Shown here: piece after piece, positions 55,719 through 63,883 of the stretch
Position numbering within the stretch: the stretch's first letter is position 1
How the letters are laid out: every line of letters begins with the position of its first letter
Assembly: GCA_030549205.1 (NCBI GenBank)
Contig: JAUKTV010000019.1
Location: 186,001-250,000, forward strand
From: Apiosordaria backusii
Lineage: Eukaryota; Ascomycota; Sordariomycetes; Sordariales; Lasiosphaeriaceae
Length of the DNA stretch: 64,000 nt
Direction of reading: 5' to 3'
Notes under the pieces: generated by a model
Seen by the model: the letters and a program-made list of their open reading frames with translations, nothing else
Told to the model about the DNA's origin: nothing
Database searches by the model: none
Program-made: the position numbers and the translations under genes

Positions 55719-57896
55719 ATGGCCGGAAACACCGACACCAAGGGAGGAGCCTCGACTCAACCCACCATCGACCAACTCCTCGCCCGCATCCTGGAACTTG
55801 AGGATAAGTCACGCCTCTCCCATGACACCCTCACGCAGGAGAACGCCATGCTCCACCAGGAGATTGGCACCTTGCGTAAGGAAGGAGAGCGTGCCAAGCT
55901 CGAGGCACCCGACCGCTATGGAGGTGCCAAAGGAGAACTGGGAGGATTTTTGATTCAGCTCAAGGCATATTTTCGGTACTACCCTTCTCGTTTCCCGGAC
56001 GAAGAGTCCAAGGTGGTGTACGCTGCGTCCAGACTCAAGGACAAGGCACTCACCTGGTTCGAGCCGATTCTGGGAGACTATTTCGACAACCTACACGACG
56101 AAAGGGAGGATGTCACCAAGAAGTGTTTCAAATCGTACAAGGGTTTTGAGGAGAAGATCAAAGAGGTGTTTGGAGAGTACGATGAAGGCAGGCGTGCCCA
56201 GGAACGACTGGCCAACCTGAAGCAGACCAGGTCTGCTGCCGACTACGCTGCGGTGTTCAGGACTGATGCACTCCGCAGCGAGATCAACGACGAAGGGTTG
56301 ATGCAGTTGTTCTACAACGGGCTTAAGGAAGAAGTCAAGGATGAGCTGTACCAACAGGAACGGCCGGAGACTATCGACGAGTACATCGCGATGGCGGTCC
56401 GCATCGACGATCGGCAGTATCAGCGCCGCAAGGAGCGCAAGGGCGCACGCGTGCAGGGACCCTACCGCCCCAATGACAAGAGGAAGAGAAGGCCTTATGG
56501 GACTCACGTCTCAGGAACTACTCACGCGGGACCTATGGAGGTGGACGCGGTCCAGAAACGGTTCAAGGGGAAAAACGATGTCAAGTGCTTCAACTGCGGG
56601 AAGATGGGACATTTCAAGAGAGACTGTCGGGCACCCAAGCAGCTCAGCTGGAAGGAAAAGGAGGCGGCGGCAGTTGCGAAGACAACGCGGGTTGTTGAGA
56701 TCTCAAGCATTGAGTACGGCAACGATGGATTCCTGGACTCAGCGGACGACTACACCGACAGCGACTACGAGCATGAGACTCAGGAAGGAGAATTAACAGT
56801 CGACTCTGAAGGAGAAGACCGTGTTGTGGGACAAGAACTGCCGACCAGGGGAGCCACCAGGCTAGAAGAAAACACGGCTCCAGGACCCTCTGAGGAAACC
56901 TTGCGGAGACTAAGGCAGGTTTTCGTCACGACCGCCCTCTCGAGTCTGGACACGGGGGAGGCCCTGAGGCAGGCCGAGGAGCGAGTTCAGAGGCTCGAGG
57001 AAGAGTTGGCAGAACTTCGGAACCAGCGAGAAGCGATTGAACAACGCTACCGCGATATCGAAAATAAGGTGGCGCAAACTATGGCCAACAACCAACCGCT
57101 CGCGCAGCTGTGGCAGGGCAACGAGCGTTGGATCATTCCAGAAGAAGAGTTCGGCAAAGAATTTGCACTACTCAACAAGGATGAGGAGGTCTGGGATGAG
57201 TTTTGGGCATCACGACCAGTAGCCAGCACCGGACTCGCGCTGACGCCAGGAGAGGTTCCGGAGTGTGGGTGGTATACTCCGTGCGAAGGAGACACACCAC
57301 AAGTTCATCCACGACACCCGGAACACAGGAGAGTGCCATGGTTCCAGTGCATCGCTCATGGATGCGTGGAACACTACCAGTCAAAGACCCTCAACGGGCA
57401 CTGGCCGATCAGGGAGGTCACCCAGACAGACCAACCGGTACCGGTGTCAAGGACTCTCGCAAGGTGGGGAGCGCCGGACGAGGAATTAAACGATTATTTC
57501 CTGTGGAAACAGGGGGACCCAGTCAAGCTGGAGGAACTCCAGGTCATACAGGTCACGCCCAGGTACGCAAGGTGCTGCCTCGAGTGGGTGACAGGCTGGG
57601 GAGAGAACACCGCCAACGAGAAGGAATATGGTTTGACGTGGTGTAAGAGTGCCGATTGCGCTTTCCATCTACGAGCAAAGGCCCGAAAGCACCACGAGGC
57701 CAGCCCCAAAGGATATAAGGCACGCAGCAAGAAAAAGACGCAGAAAAGTGCCAGGAACAAGAAGTGGAAGGAAGCCCAACGACGATGGTTAGCCGGTTTC
57801 GAGCTGCTGGACAGTTCGGCGAAGGAGGACGCTCTGGAGGCTCAACAACAGTCGGGAAAAGGGCCACGGCCTTTCGCGGAGGCCGCAAACCTCTAA
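55719..57896 (+). CDS. gag: Gag polyprotein with zinc knuckle and Cys/His-rich C-terminal extension
   Basis: This 725-residue frame starts at an ATG in good context (GCGCCATGG), 58 bp after the LTR. It would form the virus-like particle in the cytoplasm and bind element RNA. Residues ~10-60 are coiled-coil. Residues ~60-240 form the retrotransposon gag capsid region (ALTWFEPIL, FEEKIKEVFGEYDE). The CCHC zinc knuckle is C290-C293-H298-C303, the normal end of a Ty3-type Gag. Here 420 more residues follow: an acidic linker, a coiled coil (about 400-455), a Cys/His-rich part with two CX4CX2H motifs (C544-C549-H552 and C642-C647-H650), and a Lys/Arg-rich tail. The last 133 nt overlap pol. Protein function is inferred from the family; the extension has no known role. 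Confidence 0.93.
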   Translation: MAGNTDTKGGASTQPTIDQLLARILELEDKSRLSHDTLTQENAMLHQEIGTLRKEGERAKLEAPDRYGGAKGELGGFLIQLKAYFRYYPSRFPDEESKVVYAASRLKDKALTWFEPILGDYFDNLHDEREDVTKKCFKSYKGFEEKIKEVFGEYDEGRRAQERLANLKQTRSAADYAAVFRTDALRSEINDEGLMQLFYNGLKEEVKDELYQQERPETIDEYIAMAVRIDDRQYQRRKERKGARVQGPYRPNDKRKRRPYGTHVSGTTHAGPMEVDAVQKRFKGKNDVKCFNCGKMGHFKRDCRAPKQLSWKEKEAAAVAKTTRVVEISSIEYGNDGFLDSADDYTDSDYEHETQEGELTVDSEGEDRVVGQELPTRGATRLEENTAPGPSEETLRRLRQVFVTTALSSLDTGEALRQAEERVQRLEEELAELRNQREAIEQRYRDIENKVAQTMANNQPLAQLWQGNERWIIPEEEFGKEFALLNKDEEVWDEFWASRPVASTGLALTPGEVPECGWYTPCEGDTPQVHPRHPEHRRVPWFQCIAHGCVEHYQSKTLNGHWPIREVTQTDQPVPVSRTLARWGAPDEELNDYFLWKQGDPVKLEELQVIQVTPRYARCCLEWVTGWGENTANEKEYGLTWCKSADCAFHLRAKARKHHEASPKGYKARSKKKTQKSARNKKWKEAQRRWLAGFELLDSSAKEDALEAQQQSGKGPRPFAEAANL

Positions 57897-60800
57897 GGGA
57901 CCACGAGCTACACATCAGCGAGGTCGCTGCTGTACAGAAGAGGGGCATGAAAGACAAAAGATTGCGAGTAGCAGCGCGTTGGAAGGGTTTCCAAACGCAA
58001 GCACTCGTGGACAGTGGAGCAGAAGCGGACTTGATTTCACCAAGATTTGTGCAACAAGCCCGGGTTCCATGGAGAAAGAAGGAGGAAGAGGTCGTCATGA
58101 AAGGACCCTTCCCTACACAGTTGGTAACCAGAGAGACGTTGCCACTGGACATCACAGTGTCAGGAAAAACTACGACAGTGATTTTCGACATCGTGGACAT
58201 GGGGCCAGAAAAGGACATGATTCTAGGGCAGCCATGGCACGAGGACTACAACCCAGACATCGATTGGAAGGATGGTGGCCACCTACGACCGAGGATATAT
58301 CGGGAGTACCCGACCAACGATGGGAGATCAGGAGCACGGCAGGAGCAGAGTGCAAGACAAGCACCCTCCACGGCACCACCGCAAGAGACACGGGAAATAT
58401 TGGTGTACTCAATTGACCAAGGCGGCAAGATCGAAGAAGTAGGGTTGGTAGGAACGGTTGCGTTGGTGGAAATTGCGGCAGCAATGAAGGACAAATACGC
58501 TTATTACAACAATTTGAAGAAAAGCGAGAAAAAGGAGGTACCGTCGGAATATCAAGGGCATCCAGTATTCACGGCAAAACACCTTCAGAGTCTACCAGAG
58601 AGGGGACCATGGGACCATGAGATCAAGCTCAAGGAAGGAGCAAAGCTCAAGCTTTTTCAGGTCTACCACACCAACGACAAACAGAGTGAAGAGTTGCGGA
58701 GGTATTTGGACGAGAACCTCAAGAGAGGACACATCAGATCATCCACATCACCAGCTGGATATCCTGTTTTCTTCGTGCCGAAGAAGGATGGGAGCCCACG
58801 ACTGTGTGTGGATTATCGACAGCTGAATCAGGAGACGGTGAAGAACGGTTACCCACTACCGCTGATTTCGCGGCTGCGAAGTCAACTGTCAGGGGCACAA
58901 TGGTTCACCAGACTTGATATGCCAGTCGGGTACGCGCACATACGAATCAAGGAGGGAGACGAATGGAAGACGGCTTTTCGCACACCTTACGGGCATTTCG
59001 AGTATCTCGTCATGCCGTTCGGGCTCACAAATGCACCAGCGACTTTCCAGGCCCTCGTTGATCACACGATTCGCAAGTATCTCGACAAAACAGCAGTTTG
59101 TTATCTCGACGACGTTCTCATCTACTCCCGCACTCTGGAAGAACACAAACAGCACGTCAAGGAAATTTTGGACGCGCTACATGGAGCAGGACTATCGGTC
59201 AACAAGGACAAGAGCGAGTTCCATGTGCAGGAGACGGTCTATCTCGGATATCTGATCTCGCCAGGAGAAGTGCGAATGGAACCAGGGAAGATCGCGGCAG
59301 TCAAGAACTGGCCGAGACCACAGGGAGAAACACCCGAACAACTAAAAACGAGGATTCGAGAGTTTCTGGGGTTCACCAATTTCTATCGAATGTTCATACG
59401 GAACTACGGCGCCATTGCAAAACCATTGAACGACCTAACCAAGAAGGACGCCGAGTTCAAATGGAAGGAAGAACAGGAAGAGGCTTTTCAAGCCATCAAA
59501 GACGCCATTACGGCGGACCCAGTACTCAAGCTTCCAGATCCAGGACGACCTTTCGAGGTTGAGACAGACGCTTCCGACTACGCCATCGGAGGACAGCTAG
59601 GACAACGAGACCAAGACGGGAAGCTGCACCCGGTGGCATTCTTTTCGAAGAAGCTGGAGGGACCACGCAAGAACTACCCCATCCACGACAAGGAGCTGCT
59701 TGCCATCATCGAGGCTTTCGAGGAATGGAGACCATACCTCAGCGGAACCAACTACGAGGTTCAGGTCTACACGGATCACAAAAACTTGAAGTATTTCACT
59801 ACTACCAAGGTCCTCAACGCCAGGCAAGGCAGGTGGTCAGAATTCCTGTCTGAGTTCAACTTTCAGATTCATTACAAGAAGGGGTCCGAGAATGCAAGAG
59901 CGGACGCTCTAAGCAGAAGGGCGGACCACCACGAGGAAAAAGTGGCGGAAGAGTCACCACCACTGCTGCAAGAAACAGCAGAAGGCACACTAAGGCACCC
60001 GCTCCAGCAGTGGGCTGAGTGTTGCGCGGTGTACCGAGAAGAATCAACAGCCAACAAGTATCAGAGCAACATCGGCAGTGACGAGCAGGAACGATGGGCT
60101 GAACTGGAATCTTTGGGGATCCAGAAGGACGACAATTACCGACTCTGGTATCACAATCGAGCTTACGTCGAACCAGAGCAGCGGAAGGCATTGATTCAGG
60201 AGATCCACGAGTCGAAGCTCGGTGGACACATGGGAGTGGCCAAGACAACAGAGAAGACCAAACAACACTTCAATTGGCCCGGATTGAGGAAGGATGTTGA
60301 GGAAACGCTGCGAGAATGTGACCTTTGCAGAAGAACGAAGGCAGAGAGACACAAGCCTTACGGATTCTTGGAGCCATTACCAGTGGCAGAACAACCATGG
60401 AGCTCAGTGACGATGGACTTTATCACCAAGCTACCACATTCCAAGGACACGGTCACAGGAGTCAAGTACGACAGCATCCTCACAGTCGTTGACAGGCTCA
60501 CCAAATGGGCATACTTCCTGCCCTACAGGGAGACTTGGACGGCGGAACAATTGGCGGATGTGGTGTTTCGGAACGTCACGGCGACACACACATGGCCAAG
60601 GGAATTTATTACGGATCGCGATACCAAGTTCGTGTCGAAATTTTGGAAGGCCCTGATGAAGCAAGTAGGAGTGAGAAGCAAGGCATCGTCGGCGTATCAC
60701 CCGCAGACGGACGGACAAACAGAAAGGCTCAACCAGATCGTTGAACAGTACCTTCGGAACTACATCAACTTCGAACAAAACAACTGGGTTGAACTTTTGC

Positions 60801-61603
60801 CAGCAGCACAACTCGCCTACAACACAGCACCCACGGAAACGACAAAAGTCACACCATTCTTCGCGAACTACGGTTTCGAGGCGGATCTACGGCAAGGACC
60901 AGAGGCAAAAGTGCCTAGGGCGGCAGCAAAAGCAGGAAAATTACACATGCTGCACGCCAAACTCAAGGAAGAACTCGAGTTCGTTCGGGAACGCATGCGC
61001 AAGTACTACAACGTCAAACGGCTCGAGGGACCTCGCTTGAAGAGGGGGGATAAAGTGTTTCTTTCAACTCGGAATCTGCGCACAAAACGACCAAGTAAAA
61101 AGCTGGACCACAGGAGGGTGGGACCTTTTACGGTCGAAGAAAAAGTATCGGAAACGGCTTTCAGGCTCAAACTACCAAGCACTATGCGACTACGATCTAA
61201 CACTTTCCACATCTCACTCTTAGAACCGGCACCACGGGACACCAACCCCGACACACAAGTAGAAGCCGAGGACGAAGAAGAGGAGTACGACGTGGAGGAA
61301 GTACTAGACTCTCGCATCAGCGACGGACAACTAGAGTACCTGGTTAGCTGGCTGGACTACCCAGACACGGACAACTCATGGGAACCAGCAACGAACCTCA
61401 GCTGCCCTGAGAAACTGGAGGACTTCCATCGGAGGAACCCGGGGCGGCCAGGGGTGGAGAGCTCCGGGAGGAGCCGACAACTGGCTCCAGGAAAAGGTCG
61501 GGACCGGACGGAAGGCCGAAGGACAGGTCGTTCGGGAAGTTCTGACCAGGCCAGTCGGGCATTGCGGGGGTCCAGTCGAAGGAGGGGGTCAAGGGAGGAT
61601 TAG
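57764..61603 (+). CDS. pol: Pol polyprotein: protease, RT, RNase H, integrase, chromodomain
   Basis: The 1,279-codon frame lies -1 to gag and is probably made as Gag-Pol by frameshifting at 57854. Aspartic protease: D83 in VDSGAEADLI. RT: YLDD at 447-450, preceded by KTAFRTPYGHFEYLVMPFGL. RNase H: D602 in ETDASDYAIGG. Integrase zinc-binding H815, H822, C852, C855, then catalytic D885, D951, E987 with the usual 35-residue spacing of the last pair. Chromodomain: about residues 1175-1215 (EYLVSWLDYP, SWEPATNL), which in chromoviruses directs insertion to H3K9-methylated chromatin. All catalytic residues are present. A basic Arg/Gly/Ser tail follows the chromodomain. The ATG at 57764 is not a likely initiation codon. 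Confidence 0.96.
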   Translation: MEGSPTTMVSRFRAAGQFGEGGRSGGSTTVGKRATAFRGGRKPLRDHELHISEVAAVQKRGMKDKRLRVAARWKGFQTQALVDSGAEADLISPRFVQQARVPWRKKEEEVVMKGPFPTQLVTRETLPLDITVSGKTTTVIFDIVDMGPEKDMILGQPWHEDYNPDIDWKDGGHLRPRIYREYPTNDGRSGARQEQSARQAPSTAPPQETREILVYSIDQGGKIEEVGLVGTVALVEIAAAMKDKYAYYNNLKKSEKKEVPSEYQGHPVFTAKHLQSLPERGPWDHEIKLKEGAKLKLFQVYHTNDKQSEELRRYLDENLKRGHIRSSTSPAGYPVFFVPKKDGSPRLCVDYRQLNQETVKNGYPLPLISRLRSQLSGAQWFTRLDMPVGYAHIRIKEGDEWKTAFRTPYGHFEYLVMPFGLTNAPATFQALVDHTIRKYLDKTAVCYLDDVLIYSRTLEEHKQHVKEILDALHGAGLSVNKDKSEFHVQETVYLGYLISPGEVRMEPGKIAAVKNWPRPQGETPEQLKTRIREFLGFTNFYRMFIRNYGAIAKPLNDLTKKDAEFKWKEEQEEAFQAIKDAITADPVLKLPDPGRPFEVETDASDYAIGGQLGQRDQDGKLHPVAFFSKKLEGPRKNYPIHDKELLAIIEAFEEWRPYLSGTNYEVQVYTDHKNLKYFTTTKVLNARQGRWSEFLSEFNFQIHYKKGSENARADALSRRADHHEEKVAEESPPLLQETAEGTLRHPLQQWAECCAVYREESTANKYQSNIGSDEQERWAELESLGIQKDDNYRLWYHNRAYVEPEQRKALIQEIHESKLGGHMGVAKTTEKTKQHFNWPGLRKDVEETLRECDLCRRTKAERHKPYGFLEPLPVAEQPWSSVTMDFITKLPHSKDTVTGVKYDSILTVVDRLTKWAYFLPYRETWTAEQLADVVFRNVTATHTWPREFITDRDTKFVSKFWKALMKQVGVRSKASSAYHPQTDGQTERLNQIVEQYLRNYINFEQNNWVELLPAAQLAYNTAPTETTKVTPFFANYGFEADLRQGPEAKVPRAAAKAGKLHMLHAKLKEELEFVRERMRKYYNVKRLEGPRLKRGDKVFLSTRNLRTKRPSKKLDHRRVGPFTVEEKVSETAFRLKLPSTMRLRSNTFHISLLEPAPRDTNPDTQVEAEDEEEEYDVEEVLDSRISDGQLEYLVSWLDYPDTDNSWEPATNLSCPEKLEDFHRRNPGRPGVESSGRSRQLAPGKGRDRTEGRRTGRSGSSDQASRALRGSSRRRGSRED
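57854..57885 (+). promoter_or_regulatory. Candidate -1 ribosomal frameshift site
   Basis: The heptamer G-GGA-AAA (57854-57860) is in the gag phase needed for the X-XXY-YYZ rule and leads exactly into the pol frame. Six bases downstream a 5-bp all-GC stem can form (CGGCC 57867-57871 with GGCCG 57881-57885, 9-nt loop). It lies 36 bases before the gag stop. Confidence 0.75.
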
Positions 61604-62033
61604 CGGTGGAGGAAGACTGCGCTTCTTCCCGCTCGAGATCCTCAATCAACCGCTCCTCGCGGGCCGCAATACGGCGGAATTTGGCGGTCAAGGCACGACG
61701 CTGGGTGTCCACCCGCGTAAGCTTCGAGGCAGCTTGTAGCATGGTAGTACGAGCTTGCTGCTCTTCGGCGTCCAGTTTCTCTTTCTGACGACGAAGGGAG
61801 GCTGTTAAGGCGGGGGTAAGACCCAGGACGTCGCAGTCGGAACGGCCAGAACTTATACAATGGTTGCATTTGGAGGAGCGTTCGAAGACGCGACAATCGG
61901 AAATGTTAAGGGTTTCGCAGGAAGAACAGGGAAGCATTTCGTCACCAAAGATGGAAGCAGCGGCTGCGAGATTCTGGCGGCGAATGGTACTGGAAGGGCC
62001 TTTCGGCGTGGATTTCTTGACGCGGTTAGACAT
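61398..62033 (-). CDS. Antisense ORF: six-cysteine cluster plus coiled coil
   Basis: A 211-residue frame on the strand opposite gag-pol, starting with ATG at 62033. It occupies most of the pol-LTR spacer and overlaps the last 206 bases of pol. Residues 1-20 are basic. The cysteines are C36, C39, C47, C56, C59 and C67, that is C-X2-C-X7-C-X8-C-X2-C-X7-C, two copies of CX2CX7C. This is close to the fungal Zn2Cys6 binuclear cluster (C-X2-C-X6-C-X5-12-C-X2-C-X6-8-C). The lysines that contact DNA after the second Cys in Gal4-type proteins are absent (ETLNIS instead). Residues ~72-135 are a strong coiled coil, as in Zn2Cys6 dimerisation regions. The C-terminal 70 residues are Pro/Ser-rich and antisense to pol. 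Expression and function are unknown; a chance frame is unlikely outside the overlap. Confidence 0.65.
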   Translation of the reverse strand: MSNRVKKSTPKGPSSTIRRQNLAAAASIFGDEMLPCSSCETLNISDCRVFERSSKCNHCISSGRSDCDVLGLTPALTASLRRQKEKLDAEEQQARTTMLQAASKLTRVDTQRRALTAKFRRIAAREERLIEDLEREEAQSSSTANPPLTPSFDWTPAMPDWPGQNFPNDLSFGLPSGPDLFLEPVVGSSRSSPPLAAPGSSDGSPPVSQGS

Positions 62034-62125
62034 TGCGGAGGCGTGGTAGTGAAAAGGAAAACTTACCTGGGGAGGAAGTTGTTGTTGGAGGAAATAAAAG
62101 AACTAGGCCGTCGGGACGTCGGCCT

Positions 62126-62136
62126 GAGAGGGGGAG
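62126..62136 (+). other. Polypurine tract
   Basis: GAGAGGGGGAG lies five bases before the 3' LTR, the usual place for the primer of plus-strand DNA synthesis. Confidence 0.75.
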
Positions 62137-62141
62137 CATCG

Positions 62142-62568
62142 TGTCACAACCCTGGGATATGGACGAGAATAACGATTGGTTGTGGAACCACGGAAAGTAA
62201 GGACCAATCAGGAATACATCTCAGAGAGCCAATCACGGTAAGGAACGGTTGATCAGTGCGCTCAGGACGCTGAGCAGACTGAGTAGGATGCTCAGTCTGC
62301 TCGGAGCACTGAGCAGACCAAGCACGGTGATCAGTGTGCTCAGGGCACTGAGCAAGGGGAGCACGACTAGAAAAGAGTCTATATATACGGAGGAACTAGA
62401 TAGCTCGTAGATAGTTCCGCAGTATGCAATCACAGCTTGTATTCACGGTACCTTGTGTTTACATTGAGACATCTTGTTGTGCACTGTTTAGCTGCACCGA
62501 ACCAATTGTCAGAAGTTGCCTTTCAACCGAGTATCCCTTTCAGAGGTTCTGATCAGGGGTTCGTCACA
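62142..62568 (+). repeat. 3' LTR
   Basis: 427 bp, with no difference from the 5' LTR that I can see. It is followed by the duplicated target bases TTAAA. Confidence 0.96.
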
Positions 62569-62573
62569 TTAAA

Positions 62574-63472
62574 TCGGCAATAATGTTAATAAACTATTTA
62601 TAAAATTCTTAAACAATCTTATTTACTACTTATATAATAAAATAAAGCTATATAAACGCTATAAGATATTAAATTTTAAGATCGGCAAATAGGTTATATA
62701 GAAACGTTTTTAAATTAACTTAAGTAATTTAATTAAGGTTAAAATAAAGGTCAAAAGACTTTTAATTAACAATATACTTAACCTAGACATTCTTAAAAGT
62801 ACCTTTAAGATAGCTTATAGTATAAGCTATTCAGTTCTAATCTCCTTAAAAGGTCCTTATAATCTAAAAATAGGTCTTATAGTTATATAGAAAGTATTTT
62901 AGGTTTTAAACTAAAGAGCCGTTATAAATCAGGTTTAATATAAAAAGGAAATGCTAATAGGTTAAAGGCGATATATTTATAAGGCAGCTAAACCCGGCTA
63001 CTTAAGTTAAGAGGATTATAAGTAGTAGAATGCCGGATATAATAGTAATAGAGACGGTAATATAAAAAGCAATAGAGGCTATAATAACGGAAGTAAGGAA
63101 AAAGTAGTTAAAGGCTAAGTTAACTAGCTAAGCCTTTAAAGCTTCCAACTTAATAACTTTCTAATATAAAAGAAGTATATACTGTATATTAGCAATTTAA
63201 ACTTCGATTACAGTAAGGTTATTTTTAAAGGATAAGGCTTTAAAAGTCTAGATCTATATTAGGTTCTAAAGTAGTTAAGTAGCCTAAGGAATAAAGAACG
63301 ATACTTAGGTCGATAAAGAGGCTTAAATAATAGCAGGCTTTTACAATAAGGTAGGCATTTAAATAGGGCGCTTGGCTGGCTTAAATAAAGTACATAAGTC
63401 GTAGTTACTATAAAGATTAACTATTTTACTTACCTTATAGTCTAACTCCCTTTAAAGATAAAGAGTTTAATA
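62574..63472. other. 5' internal region of the RIP-mutated element
   Basis: AT-rich with many stops. It should correspond to the leader and gag of the minus-strand element, but I could not read a convincing gag on the minus strand. A plus-strand stretch near 62985 (AAKPGYLS) hints at a zinc knuckle in the opposite orientation but the spacing is wrong. Nothing firm. Confidence 0.3.
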
Positions 63473-63883
63473 TATTAAGGAGGGTTCTATATATTAGAAT
63501 GTAAGGCTAAGTAAGTAGCCTATACTATATATACAACAGGTTTGCGATAAGAAGACAATAGTGGTTTAATATAGGTATATTATTCTACCTATACTAAACT
63601 CTAGCCTTCTTAGAATCCCAGGTCTACTATACTACCCTATATACCCTACCGGTAACCTAGGCTCGGCCACCTCCTTCAAGGACCTCTTTCCGCTATAGGA
63701 TCCTACGGTTTGCTCTAATCCAACCGTTAACTGGGTATATATGCAAGCATTCAGCTATCGCAGCTACGTCGCTTACGCTACGTTAGCAAACCCTGAAAGG
63801 TCTGCCAGTCGCTAACTATCGGGCACTGCTGCTGCCAGCCCAGGACCCCTGTCCTCTGGGCCTACCTGAATTGTACCCTGACA
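63473..63883 (-). repeat. 5' LTR of the RIP-mutated element
   Basis: It starts TATTAAGGAGG (a transition-mutated TGTCAGGGGGG) and ends CCCTGACA. Its right half keeps normal composition, whereas the same part of the copy at 46961-47371 is mutated, so the two LTRs were hit unequally. The bases GTATA follow. Confidence 0.88.

Larger units (their letters stand above)
55235..62568 (+). mobile_element. Full-length, apparently intact Ty3/Gypsy chromovirus
   Basis: This 7,334-bp element is bounded by 427-bp LTRs at 55235-55661 and 62142-62568 that I read as identical, and flanked by a perfect 5-bp duplication TTAAA (55230-55234 and 62569-62573). Internal order: primer-binding region, gag, pol in the -1 frame (protease, RT, RNase H, integrase, chromodomain), antisense ORF, polypurine tract. 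Both long frames are open, composition is normal, and no RIP-like changes are seen although it lies inside RIP-mutated DNA. It is therefore a recent insertion and possibly active. The solo LTR at 28921-29313 is a relative. Confidence 0.97.
46961..63883 (-). mobile_element. RIP-mutated Ty3/Gypsy chromovirus with a nested younger element
   Basis: Two 411-bp direct repeats (46961-47371 and 63473-63883) form its ends, and the outer flanks carry the same 5 bp, GTATA (46956-46960 and 63884-63888). Relic pol on the minus strand sets the orientation, so the right repeat is the 5' LTR. A minus-strand purine tract (AAAAGGAAAGAGG) lies just inside the left LTR, where the PPT is expected. Without the inserted element at 55235-62568 and one copy of its 5-bp duplication, it is about 9.6 kb. 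It is heavily mutated by transitions and cannot be functional. Confidence 0.85.

Noticed and set aside
57553..58218. 221-codon frame antisense to gag-pol
   Set aside because: Ser/Cys/Pro-rich mirror of the gag tail and protease; lies wholly within coding sequence, unlike the antisense ORF at 61398-62033.
62985..63030. Possible plus-strand zinc knuckle (AAKPGYLS) in the older element
   Set aside because: Cys positions cannot be restored by simple transitions with a CCHC spacing, and the orientation disagrees with the pol relic.
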